From assembly GCA_009705165.1 (NCBI GenBank), contig WLCU01000011.1, positions 1 through 12,224 of the forward strand: a stretch of 12,224 nucleotides of DNA, given 5' to 3'. The notes beneath the pieces are model-generated. The model was not told the DNA's origin, did no database searches, and was given only the letters and a program-made list of their open reading frames with translations. Both the position numbers and the translations under genes were made by a program. Below, in pieces: positions 1-6,043 of this stretch (position 1 is its first letter; each line of letters opens with the position of its first letter). The DNA comes from Actinomycetota bacterium. Its GTDB lineage: Bacteria; Actinomycetota; Actinomycetes; Nanopelagicales; Nanopelagicaceae.

Positions 1-192
1 GATATCAAGTGCGATTGAACCAGTTGGAATAACTTCAATAATCTGGTTTTGACGATCGGACATCTTCATTACTGAACCTTTTCCAAATTGACGTTCGATC
101 TGGGCTAAGGCTGTGTCGAGCGCTTTTTGGCGTTCGGAGCTGGCTTTTTCTTGTGCTGCATCATTGGCTTTATTGCTTTTTTCAGTAGCCAC
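1..192 (-). CDS. recA: RecA recombinase, N-terminal part (gene runs off left edge)
   Basis: RecA forms ATP-dependent filaments on single-stranded DNA, drives homologous strand exchange and triggers LexA self-cleavage in the SOS response. Only the first 64 codons are present. After a hydrophilic, Ala/Lys/Glu-rich N-terminal tail of about 22 residues, the conserved start of the RecA core is visible: [20 protein letters not shown] at residues 23-42, then PTGSIALDI at the cut edge. The Walker A motif lies beyond the window. The start is GTG at 192-190, chosen because a purine-rich Shine-Dalgarno (GAAAGGAAA, complement of 197-205) precedes it and because the core begins at the usual distance. Upstream lie a DNA-damage promoter and an SOS box. 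Identity is certain; the exact start is very likely. Confidence 0.98.
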   Translation of the reverse strand, partial: MATEKSNKANDAAQEKASSERQKALDTALAQIERQFGKGSVMKMSDRQNQIIEVIPTGSIALDI

Positions 193-196
193 TAAC

Positions 197-205
197 TTTC
201 CTTTC
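197..205 (-). promoter_or_regulatory. Ribosome binding site of recA
   Basis: The minus strand reads GAAAGGAAA, ending four bases before the GTG start of recA, with the AAGGA core about seven bases from it. It is one of the few clear Shine-Dalgarno sites in the window and it supports the GTG start over upstream alternatives. Confidence 0.75.
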
Positions 206-216
206 GATAGAACGTC

Positions 217-230
217 CTGCCCTTTGGCAG
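217..230 (-). repeat. Small hairpin in the recA leader
   Basis: A perfect inverted repeat, CTGCC-CTTT-GGCAG on the plus strand, with a 5 bp stem and 4-base loop, lies about 25 bases upstream of the recA start codon. The flanking GAAC and GTTC-type bases could extend pairing with a bulge. In the recA messenger it would fold just ahead of the ribosome binding site. A role in translation is possible but not shown; a stem this short also arises by chance. Confidence 0.35.
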
Positions 231-357
231 TTCGTTTGGTCTGGCCCAGAAGGTACGGAGACCCAACGACGGACCACTGCTTAGGCCACTGGGGTTGTGG
301 GCAAAGCCAATGTGGGCGGAAGTTGGAACCGCTCTGGTTGTACAGGTGTAAGGGTAA

Positions 358-373
358 CCGAACATCTGTTCGA
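358..373 (-). promoter_or_regulatory. LexA-binding SOS box of recA
   Basis: The minus strand reads TCGAACAGATGTTCGG. This matches the actinobacterial/Gram-positive SOS box TCGAAC-N4-GTTCGA at every defined position except the last base. It starts at the base after the -10 element of the recA promoter, so the predicted start of transcription falls inside it. LexA bound here would be expected to block recA transcription until DNA damage. It is also about 70 bases upstream of yaaA on the other strand, so an effect on that gene is possible. Confidence 0.88.
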
Positions 374-396
374 AAGGTAGCAGGGGCCACTGACAA
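374..396 (-). promoter_or_regulatory. DNA-damage promoter of recA (RecA-NDp / PafBC type)
   Basis: The minus strand reads TTGTCAGTG (396-388), then eight bases (387-380), then TACCTT (379-374). This is a full match to the RecA-independent damage promoter described in mycobacteria, TTGTCRGTG-N8-TANNNT, which is activated there by the WYL-domain regulator PafBC. The expected start of transcription is near 367, inside the SOS box and about 175 bases upstream of the recA start codon, giving a long leader. The match is seen directly. That PafBC is the activator in this organism is inferred, since pafB and pafC are not in the window. Confidence 0.8.
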
Positions 397-440
397 TTAT
401 GAGCGTGTCGCGGGCCACCTTGCGCCCCATACTTGGCCCC

Positions 441-989
441 ATGTTGATTCTGCTGCCTCCTAGCGAAAAAAAAGCGGCTACGGCAGGCGCAGCAATCTGC
501 GTATACACAGGCGTGCTCTATGGCGCACTTAGCTGGTCAACGCTTTCCACAGCTGCACAAAAGCGTGGCGCGGAATCGATTGTGATCATCTCGGCTAAAT
601 ACGGCGCCATTGCGCCCCTTGATCTGATTGCGCCATACAAAGAAAAAATCGACTCTGCCGCAATGCGTGATCCGATTACAAAGAAACTAGATTCCATGAA
701 TGCTGAGCTCATTGTTGATTGCCGCTCATCGACTTATCAAAACGTTTGGACTCCCCCAGCAAGCAAATGCGTTGAGATTAAAGTTTTTGCACAAGTAGAT
801 GGAGTCAAGAAAGTAATCACTCATATGTCAAAGAAAACTCGGGGTGAAGTTACACGTTTAATTTTGCTTAGTAAAACGGTGCCAAAAACTCCAAAGGATT
901 TGTTTGACATAGTTAATCAAGAGTTTGATTGCGAGTTACATCAAGGAGTCTCGGGACAGCCTTGGGTTTTAGAAGTTATCGCGAAGTAG
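441..989 (+). CDS. yaaA: YaaA-family peroxide stress protein, compact form
   Basis: YaaA (DUF328/UPF0246) proteins protect against hydrogen peroxide by lowering free intracellular iron in E. coli and have a DNA-binding fold. Visible family signatures are LLPPSEKK (residues 4-11), VYTGVLYGAL (21-30), SAKYGAIAPLDLIAPYKEKI (51-70) and KKTRGEVTR (131-139) near the C-terminus. The length is 182 residues against roughly 240-260 in typical members. The stretch of about 50-60 residues between the PPSE motif and the YTG motif is almost absent. The start is ATG 441, because the family begins MLILLPPSE; ATG 399 would add 14 unrelated residues. No Shine-Dalgarno precedes 441; CATACT seven bases upstream may be the -10 of a leaderless transcript. 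The gene is divergent from recA, and its 3' end overlaps the convergent hydrolase gene by 14 bases. The family is clear; function in this short form is uncertain. Confidence 0.87.
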   Translation: MLILLPPSEKKAATAGAAICVYTGVLYGALSWSTLSTAAQKRGAESIVIISAKYGAIAPLDLIAPYKEKIDSAAMRDPITKKLDSMNAELIVDCRSSTYQNVWTPPASKCVEIKVFAQVDGVKKVITHMSKKTRGEVTRLILLSKTVPKTPKDLFDIVNQEFDCELHQGVSGQPWVLEVIAK

Positions 990-1770
990 TGTCAGTAATA
1001 ATCTTAGTAATCAACGCTGGGTGATCCCACATCGGTGCATGCCCACATTGATCAATCACAAGCCAGGTGCAATGCGAAGGTGCCAGCGAGCGCTCCTGCG
1101 AATGCGGGTAAGGCAATGTGTTATCTGTATCGCCAAATAAGATTGTGACCGGAACCGAGTTGGGGACATGTGCATCAAATCGCTTACCTAGCATGCCATC
1201 CCAGGCCGGGAAATAACCTCGTGCATGGGCCATGGCAGTGGCTGAATCAAAACAGATTTCATAACTTAGTTCTTGCCATTTAGGACTAACTGTTGCGTAG
1301 CCAATTTTGCGTAATGTTTTAGCGCGCAAACCAACTTTAAGAAAAGGCTTTAATAACTTTGCTAAATAATATGACTGTGCCTCACTTGGTACACGTCCGG
1401 AAGAAGGTTTTAACCAAAGTCCAGCCGGGGCTAGGCCGGTAAGTGATTTAATTCGCTCGGGTTGATCTGCCGCCATTTCAAGTGCAATCCATCCACCTAA
1501 AGAGTTACCTGCCAGGTGAAAAGAACGAATTCCATAGTTAGCTTCAACGCTTTCAAAAACTGCGCGACCAAGAGAGAGCGGATCCATAGCTTGCTCAGAA
1601 TCCAACGGAGTTTGGCCATGTCCTGGTAAATCAACGGTAATTACACGAAAGCTTGCCGATAGGGCTTTGATGATGGGTTTAAAGGCAGTTGCTGCCGATC
1701 CCAAACCATGAACAAGAACAAGCGGTGGGTGTTGTGCATCGCTTTGGGTAATGGTGGTTACAAGTTTCAT
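976..1770 (-). CDS. Alpha/beta-fold hydrolase, substrate unknown
   Basis: This 264-residue protein has the full alpha/beta-hydrolase layout. The oxyanion-hole strand ends in VHGLG (20-24), the strand after it gives VDLPGHG (46-52), the nucleophile elbow is GNSLGG with Ser90, an acid residue is Asp214 or Asp216 in FGDTDNTLP, and the catalytic His244 sits in CGHAPMW. A lid region of mixed helices lies between about 115 and 200. There is no signal peptide, so it should be cytoplasmic. Such enzymes include esterases, lipases and C-C bond hydrolases, and the sequence does not tell which. Its ATG shares one base with the stop of the DUF3046 gene (TGATG), so translation is probably coupled. It is the last gene of the clgR-side unit. 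No terminator hairpin is visible at the overlap with yaaA. Confidence 0.9.
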   Translation of the reverse strand: MKLVTTITQSDAQHPPLVLVHGLGSAATAFKPIIKALSASFRVITVDLPGHGQTPLDSEQAMDPLSLGRAVFESVEANYGIRSFHLAGNSLGGWIALEMAADQPERIKSLTGLAPAGLWLKPSSGRVPSEAQSYYLAKLLKPFLKVGLRAKTLRKIGYATVSPKWQELSYEICFDSATAMAHARGYFPAWDGMLGKRFDAHVPNSVPVTILFGDTDNTLPYPHSQERSLAPSHCTWLVIDQCGHAPMWDHPALITKIITDTTSR

Positions 1771-1964
1771 CAGTACTTATATTTCTCGGTCTCTTTTGGA
1801 TGCGCTCGACACACTGCTTTCCAGATTTCATCGGCTTCAAGACCGGCCGCTAGTGCCTCGTTGACCGTCTTGCTGCCTAATTCTGAGATTGCAATATCGG
1901 TTGGAAAGTGTGAGTGAGCGCCAAAAGAAAGCGCTAGACGCTCTCTTAGATCAGAGATTCGCAC
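1770..1964 (-). CDS. DUF3046 family protein
   Basis: This is a small protein of 64 residues whose pattern matches the actinobacterial DUF3046 family usually found beside recA. An N-terminal helix [15 protein letters not shown] is followed by ISELGSKTVNEALAAGLEAD (26-45) and EIWKAVCRA (46-54). In other actinobacteria the same places read LGGRTV.EALEAG and VWRAVC. The function is unknown. The GTG start at 1964-1962 gives the usual family length and N-terminus; an in-frame ATG at 2000 would add 12 residues that do not resemble the family. The start overlaps the end of tetR by 14 bases, and its stop overlaps the start of the hydrolase. No Shine-Dalgarno is visible, so it probably depends on translational coupling. 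Confidence 0.85.
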   Translation of the reverse strand: MRISDLRERLALSFGAHSHFPTDIAISELGSKTVNEALAAGLEADEIWKAVCRAHPKETEKYKY

Positions 1965-2475
1965 GAGAGATAAGAAATTCTGCCTGTAGTCGTGAATCAT
2001 CGGGAGTGAGCGGATTGAGCGTTTGCCCGATCAACCAACGCATTGCAATGTCGGCAAGAATTTGCGAACCGACAATCATGGAAAGGGCGTTATTAAACTG
2101 AACCCACAGTGGATGGTTAGTAGCCGCTAGTGCCTGTGTAAGTGATTCTGGATCATGGATTCGCATATTGGCCAAAGCTGTATCAGCACTTACATGCATA
2201 GACAGGCTAACTAAAGCATCAGTTGGGTTACCGGCGCGTTGAGCAATTGAGACCAACCGGCGAATTTCAGAATCGCAGAGCGCTGCAATAACAGATTCTT
2301 TATCTCGGTAGTGGTTGTACAAAGTCGCACGTGAAACTTCTGACGTATCAGCGATTTCAATCATAGACATTTTATTTAAACCTACAGTTGAAATTAAATT
2401 CTTAGCGCCTTCAAGGATTGCACTTTGTGTGCGGCGATGAGTTGCAGCTTGAGGTGCGTATTTATTAAGCGGCAT
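1951..2475 (-). CDS. TetR-family transcriptional regulator
   Basis: This 174-residue protein has a TetR-type N-terminal DNA-binding domain. A first helix (about 12-31, [15 protein letters not shown]) leads into the helix-turn-helix [19 protein letters not shown] (38-56), followed by the typical DKES turn. The C-terminal half (about 65-165) is helical and should form the ligand-binding and dimer domain. The ligand and targets cannot be told from the sequence. The ATG overlaps the end of clgR by 11 bases, with no Shine-Dalgarno, so it is probably translationally coupled to clgR. In mycobacteria the gene next to clgR encodes a PspA-like protein (35-kDa antigen), so a TetR gene here is a local difference. 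Possible targets are its own operon or the hydrolase two genes downstream. Confidence 0.9.
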   Translation of the reverse strand: MPLNKYAPQAATHRRTQSAILEGAKNLISTVGLNKMSMIEIADTSEVSRATLYNHYRDKESVIAALCDSEIRRLVSIAQRAGNPTDALVSLSMHVSADTALANMRIHDPESLTQALAATNHPLWVQFNNALSMIVGSQILADIAMRWLIGQTLNPLTPDDSRLQAEFLISRANL

Positions 2476-2731
2476 CGACGACGGTGAGAGTTACGATCTC
2501 GCGGCTTGCAAGTTCTGTAGCAACATCACTAAAAACACCAGAAAGAGAAAGACCCAGAGCGACACAAATAGCGTTGAGAAGTTCAGATGATGCTTCTTTT
2601 TGTCCACGTTCAACTTCAGAAAGATAGCCAAGTGAAACACGAGCATCACGTGCAACATCACGCAGTGTGCGATTTTGTGCTGTGCGTGCAGTGCGAAGGG
2701 TCAGACCAACGGCTTCGCGTACAAGTACCAC
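2465..2731 (-). CDS. clgR: ClgR, XRE-family activator of clp protease genes
   Basis: ClgR activates clpP1P2, clpC and other proteostasis genes in actinobacteria. The protein has 88 residues with a compact Cro/XRE helix-turn-helix. The run [20 protein letters not shown] (24-43), followed by QKEASSELL (44-52), is close to the signature shared by ClgR of streptomycetes and mycobacteria. Its position directly downstream of cinA/pncC also matches ClgR. The start is GTG at 2731-2729 with a strong Shine-Dalgarno (AAAGGGG, six bases away). The C-terminus ends in Ala-Ala. Streptomyces ClgR also ends in two alanines needed for degradation by Clp protease, so turnover by the protease it controls is likely conserved here; this is inferred from the sequence only. 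Confidence 0.92.
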   Translation of the reverse strand: MVLVREAVGLTLRTARTAQNRTLRDVARDARVSLGYLSEVERGQKEASSELLNAICVALGLSLSGVFSDVATELASREIVTLTVVDAA

Positions 2732-2737
2732 GGTGAT

Positions 2738-2744
2738 CCCCTTT
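2738..2744 (-). promoter_or_regulatory. Ribosome binding site of clgR
   Basis: AAAGGGG on the minus strand lies six bases before the GTG start of clgR, in the 21-base gap after pncC. It is the strongest Shine-Dalgarno in the downstream operon and fixes the clgR start. It suggests that clgR is translated independently, whereas tetR, DUF3046 and the hydrolase appear coupled to it. Confidence 0.7.
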
Positions 2745-2752
2745 CCTATTGG

Positions 2753-3244
2753 CTAATTACGATGTCTAAGGATACGCGCAAAGGTGGCAATGGCGCTTGC
2801 CGTAGCTGCGTTTCGCACAGATTCTCGCTCACCCGATAAAGATAATTCAATCGTCTGACATACCGGGCCTTCTATTGCTACCCAAACCGCCCCCACTGGA
2901 TGGCCATCTAAAGGGTTTGGCCCAGCCACCCCAGTTGTGCCAATTCCCCACGTTGTACCGAAAGATTTAATTGCTCCCCGTGCCATTGCTACTGCAACTT
3001 CTTCACTTACAGATGTGTGAGTTTGAATTAGTTGTGGATCAATTCCCAGATGTGAAATTTTTATTTCATCGCGATAAGCAGTAATGCCACCAACAAAAAC
3101 TTCAGAAGCCCCTGAAATTGTGACGATTGCAGAACTCACTGCGCCAGCTGTAAGAGATTCGGCAGTACTAACGGTTTCGCCCTGCGCGCGCAAAGATTGA
3201 ACAACTTGCGAGGCAAGTGCGATGATCTCAGGTGTTAGCGTCAT
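2753..3244 (-). CDS. pncC: Nicotinamide-nucleotide amidase (CinA C-terminal domain)
   Basis: PncC hydrolyses nicotinamide mononucleotide to nicotinic acid mononucleotide and ammonia, recycling the NMN released by NAD-dependent DNA ligase. The 163-residue protein is the stand-alone C-terminal CinA domain without the N-terminal MoaB-like domain. Signatures are TAESLTAG (27-34, with Ser30 aligning with the proposed nucleophile), ITAYRDEIK (54-62), the HTSVSEEVA segment (76-84) and GTTGVAGP (102-109). The start is ATG 3244, ten bases after the pgsA stop. It is often annotated as competence/damage-inducible protein CinA. The position between pgsA and clgR is the usual actinobacterial one. Confidence 0.93.
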   Translation of the reverse strand: MTLTPEIIALASQVVQSLRAQGETVSTAESLTAGAVSSAIVTISGASEVFVGGITAYRDEIKISHLGIDPQLIQTHTSVSEEVAVAMARGAIKSFGTTWGIGTTGVAGPNPLDGHPVGAVWVAIEGPVCQTIELSLSGERESVRNAATASAIATFARILRHRN

Positions 3245-3254
3245 TACTTACTCT

Positions 3255-3803
3255 CTAATTGACTGCCTTGGTAAATACCGATTTTACATAATAAGCCCCA
3301 GTAATAACAGTGAGCAAGATGGCTATATACATAAACCCATCACGGAACCAGTACAAAGATGAGCTCAAAGGAAGCACATAAAACCCCACACCAAAGTTTT
3401 GGAATGAAGCTTTGATCTTTCCACCCCTATTTGCTGGAATTACGCCCCGATTAATAATTGCTAATCTAAAAATCGTGATTCCAATTTCCCGCGTCAAAAT
3501 TACAATTGTGATCCACCAAGGAAGACGATTTAAAATTGAAAGCGAAATCATGGCCGTGCCAATCATGACTTTATCGGCCACAGGATCTAGAAATTTTCCA
3601 AACTCGGTAATGGAGTTACGACTTCGGGCTAACTTGCCATCTAATACATCGCTCATGCCTAAAATGAAAAATACGCACCAAGAAATGTATTGCCAAGTCG
3701 GATCTGTTCCGCCATTTTTAAATAACGTATATGCGCCCACGGGTACGAGCAATAAACGCATAACTGTGATGAAGTTAGGTGTTATAAATCCAGGCAATCT
3801 CAT
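3255..3803 (-). CDS. pgsA: CDP-diacylglycerol--glycerol-3-phosphate 3-phosphatidyltransferase
   Basis: PgsA makes phosphatidylglycerol phosphate from CDP-diacylglycerol and glycerol-3-phosphate in the cytoplasmic membrane. The CDP-alcohol phosphotransferase motif D-x2-DG-x2-AR-x8-G-x3-D-x3-D is complete: Asp52, Asp55-Gly56, Ala59-Arg60, Gly69, Asp73 and Asp77. The N-terminus [19 protein letters not shown] (3-21) is typical of the family. Hydrophobic segments near 15-28, 38-50, 80-105 and 155-175 would span the membrane, and the length of 182 is normal. The start codon overlaps the rimO stop as ATGA. A CDP-alcohol transferase with another head group cannot be fully excluded, but the operon context and length favour PgsA. 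Confidence 0.93.
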   Translation of the reverse strand: MRLPGFITPNFITVMRLLLVPVGAYTLFKNGGTDPTWQYISWCVFFILGMSDVLDGKLARSRNSITEFGKFLDPVADKVMIGTAMISLSILNRLPWWITIVILTREIGITIFRLAIINRGVIPANRGGKIKASFQNFGVGFYVLPLSSSLYWFRDGFMYIAILLTVITGAYYVKSVFTKAVN

Positions 3804-5155
3804 AGTGGCTTAGCCACCAAATCAGCTCCCATTGAATCAATCACCACAGCGTCAACATACTGCCCAGCTACAAAATCGGTGCCAATAAAAACTGTACTTC
3901 CATCAACTTCAGGGCCTTGATGAGCGGCTCGACCTTCTTGCAGTTCTGCATCATCGATTAATACTCGGACCTGCTCGCCAATACGTGCTTGGGCGCGCAT
4001 TGAAACCATTTCATCGGCTAGAGAAGAAAGTGTCTCAACTCTTTGAGCAATAACTTCAGAGTCTATTTTTCCATCAATATTAAGCGCTTCGGTATTATCT
4101 TCATCTGAATAACCAAAAATGCCAACGGCATCTAACTTTGCCTGAGTAATAAATGTTGCAAGTTCATTGAAATCTTCTTCGGTCTCTCCGGGAAATCCCA
4201 CAATGAAGTTGGATCGAATTCCAGCTTCAGGAGATAACACGCGAATTTGATTTATTAAATGTAGAAACTTTTCATTATCGCCAAAACGGCGCATTCTGCG
4301 CAAAACCGACGGTGCTGAGTGCTGGAAAGAGAGATCAAAATATGGGGCAGTCTTGGGAGTTGCAATCATGGCTTGTAGCAAAGTTGGGCGCATTTCAGCT
4401 GGTTGTAAATAAGAAAGCCGAACGCGTTCTACGCCATCTATTGCTGCAATTTCAGGCAGCATTTTTTCCATCAAAGTTAAATCGCCTAAGTCTTTTCCGT
4501 AAGACGTTGTATTTTCACTTACTAGGAAAAGTTCGCTGACGCCATTTGCAACGAGCCACCTTGCTTCATCTAAAATTTCATGTGGCCTGCGTGATACGAA
4601 TGAACCGCGGAAGTAAGGAATTGCGCAGAAAGAACACCTGCGATCACAACCTGAAGCAATTTTTAGCGGTGCCCAAGGCGCATTACCTAAACGCTTTCGG
4701 GAAAAATCAGCCTCAACTCGTGCTTCGGCGCGATCGGCGGGAGCAATCGGAAGTAAAGCGCGACGATCTCGCGGAATATGTGCCGCATGAGAATTGCCAG
4801 AAACAATTGATTGCAACCTGGCGGAGATATCTTGATAATCATCAAAACTTAAAATTGCATCCGTATCGGGCAAAGCTTCAGCAAGTTCATTTCCATAGCG
4901 CTCGGCCATGCAGCCAACTGCGACAACTGCCCTAGTTTTGCCATGACCTTTTAGCGAGTTAGCCTCTAATAAAGCATCAATAGAATCTTTTTTAGCCGAT
5001 TCAATGAAGCCACAAGTATTTACTAGCGCAACTTCGGCTGATTCAACATCTTCAACAAGAGTCCAACCGTCAGCAGCTAATCGCCCAGCCAATTCTTCGG
5101 AATCAACTTCATTACGTGAGCACCCTAAAGTGACTACTGCTACGGTGCGCTTCAT
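3800..5155 (-). CDS. rimO: Ribosomal protein S12 methylthiotransferase RimO
   Basis: RimO is a radical-SAM enzyme that adds a methylthio group to an aspartate of ribosomal protein S12. The 451 residues show the N-terminal UPF0004 domain with its cluster cysteines Cys12 ([12 protein letters not shown]), Cys48 ([11 protein letters not shown]) and Cys82 (VGCMAERY). The radical-SAM motif has Cys170, Cys174 and Cys177 ([13 protein letters not shown]). A C-terminal TRAM domain spans about 385-450. The CSRNEVDSE and [12 protein letters not shown] wording separates RimO from the tRNA enzyme MiaB. The start is ATG 5155, 18 bases after the rodZ-like gene. No Shine-Dalgarno is seen, but TAAGAT seven bases upstream could be a leaderless -10. 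Its stop overlaps the pgsA start. Confidence 0.97.
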   Translation of the reverse strand: MKRTVAVVTLGCSRNEVDSEELAGRLAADGWTLVEDVESAEVALVNTCGFIESAKKDSIDALLEANSLKGHGKTRAVVAVGCMAERYGNELAEALPDTDAILSFDDYQDISARLQSIVSGNSHAAHIPRDRRALLPIAPADRAEARVEADFSRKRLGNAPWAPLKIASGCDRRCSFCAIPYFRGSFVSRRPHEILDEARWLVANGVSELFLVSENTTSYGKDLGDLTLMEKMLPEIAAIDGVERVRLSYLQPAEMRPTLLQAMIATPKTAPYFDLSFQHSAPSVLRRMRRFGDNEKFLHLINQIRVLSPEAGIRSNFIVGFPGETEEDFNELATFITQAKLDAVGIFGYSDEDNTEALNIDGKIDSEVIAQRVETLSSLADEMVSMRAQARIGEQVRVLIDDAELQEGRAAHQGPEVDGSTVFIGTDFVAGQYVDAVVIDSMGADLVAKPL

Positions 5156-5162
5156 TGACCAA

Positions 5163-5168
5163 ATCTTA
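5163..5168 (-). promoter_or_regulatory. Candidate leaderless -10 element of rimO
   Basis: The minus strand reads TAAGAT, then seven bases (TTGGTCA), then the ATG of rimO. TANNNT at 6-7 bases from the start codon is the signature of leaderless transcripts in actinobacteria. No Shine-Dalgarno competes in the 18-base gap. It would be an internal promoter of the operon. The six-base match is short and could be chance. Confidence 0.4.
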
Positions 5169-5173
5169 GCGGG

Positions 5174-5908
5174 TTATGAATCAACCCCGTACGACACGCT
5201 AACTACTTCCCCATCAAGGCCTACCGGATCAATCGGATTACCGTTAACGGTCAGATCAACGCCTCCAGCATTTCCGAGTTTAAGATTTAACGCAGTATCG
5301 CTAGTAAATACCTTGGTAGAACCTCTTAGAATTTGGCCACTAAATAATGTTTGCCCATTTGCATCTGCTACAAATAACCAAGAATTATTTCGAGATGCGT
5401 TCACAATGACTTCGACTCCAGAACCTGTGGAGTAGGTATTTTCAGTTGGCGCATCGGAAGATGGTGAATTCGAAGCTGTTGGCTGCGCACTTGCAGTGGG
5501 TGATGTATCCGCAACATCTTTCGTATCTGTATTTGAGATAAGAATTTGGGCGATACCGACAAGGGCGAGTGAGACTAAGGAAATCACAAGCAGAACTTTC
5601 CAAGATACTTTGCGAGGTTCGCGTTGTTCTTTGATGACATTAGTCTCGACTAATAAATCCTGGATTGAACGGGTTTCACTTCCCTGTTCATCTTCAAAAA
5701 TCCTAATAAATTCCTTTGCATCCGCACCGAGGGCTTTGGCAATATTGCGCACATGGCCACGGGCATAAGTTTCACCGCCACAATTTATAAAGATGTCATT
5801 CTCAATTTCTGCCAACACTGATTTGCGAATTTTAGTTTTATCCGCCAAATCATCAAGGCTGAGCCCGGCATCTTTGCGTGCCTTGGCAATAACAAGCCCA
5901 AGTGACAT
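5174..5908 (-). CDS. RodZ-like membrane protein (HTH, one TM segment, DUF4115)
   Basis: The layout matches the RodZ family, which links the cytoskeleton to the wall-elongation machinery in rod-shaped bacteria. An N-terminal cytoplasmic Cro-like HTH_25 domain occupies about 3-73 (SLGLVIAKARKDAGLSLDDL). A basic segment, REPRK, precedes a single membrane helix at about 103-124. A Ser/Thr/Pro/Ala-rich linker (about 131-162) leads to an extracellular beta-rich DUF4115 domain (165-240) with SWLFVADANGQTLFSGQIL. The length is 244. This gene sits between ftsK and rimO in many actinobacteria and is often annotated only as a helix-turn-helix protein. It probably acts in envelope shape or assembly, not in transcription; whether MreB is present is not visible here. 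The start is ATG 5908, with AGGA nine bases upstream. Confidence 0.85.
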   Translation of the reverse strand: MSLGLVIAKARKDAGLSLDDLADKTKIRKSVLAEIENDIFINCGGETYARGHVRNIAKALGADAKEFIRIFEDEQGSETRSIQDLLVETNVIKEQREPRKVSWKVLLVISLVSLALVGIAQILISNTDTKDVADTSPTASAQPTASNSPSSDAPTENTYSTGSGVEVIVNASRNNSWLFVADANGQTLFSGQILRGSTKVFTSDTALNLKLGNAGGVDLTVNGNPIDPVGLDGEVVSVSYGVDS

Positions 5909-6043
5909 AAATTCTCGTCCTAAATAACAGTCAAACTCCGAATGAAGTCTTAAGTGTAGAGCGGGTACAACTAATGTGGCTAGGAGATGTGGGGATTATT
6001 TAGGGTTAAATCTAGGTTAACGCTTAACAATTTTTAGTTGGGC
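5909..6043 (-). promoter_or_regulatory. ftsK-rodZ intergenic region, probable promoter of the rodZ-clgR unit
   Basis: This is the longest gap between minus-strand genes in the window (135 bases) and the likely start of the downstream operon. On the minus strand TACACT (complement of 5953-5958) is a possible -10, with AGGA (complement of 5918-5921) as ribosome site for the rodZ-like gene. I see no good -35. Near the ftsK end there are two close direct repeats, TAGGGTTAA (6001-6009) and TAGGTTAA (6013-6020), followed by the small inverted repeat GTTAA-CGC-TTAAC (6016-6028). No convincing intrinsic terminator for ftsK is seen. The promoter call rests mainly on gene layout. Confidence 0.4.

Noticed and set aside
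182..277. Upstream reading frame in the recA leader (GTG at 277, 31 codons) overlapping the recA start on the minus strand
   Set aside because: It has no ribosome site and no recognisable protein features, and GTG-initiated frames of this length are common by chance.
399..440. N-terminal extension of YaaA from ATG 399
   Set aside because: The 14 extra residues do not resemble the family, which begins at MLILLPPSE. This stretch also overlaps the recA damage promoter side of the divergent region.
4312..4935. Plus-strand reading frames opposite rimO
   Set aside because: They have no family features or ribosome sites. RimO motifs cover the whole region in the other strand.
6016..6038. Hairpin GTTAA-CGC-TTAAC followed by a T-run, resembling a terminator
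   Set aside because: The T-run follows only on the plus strand, where no gene ends. For ftsK on the minus strand the order is wrong and the stem is only five AT-rich pairs.
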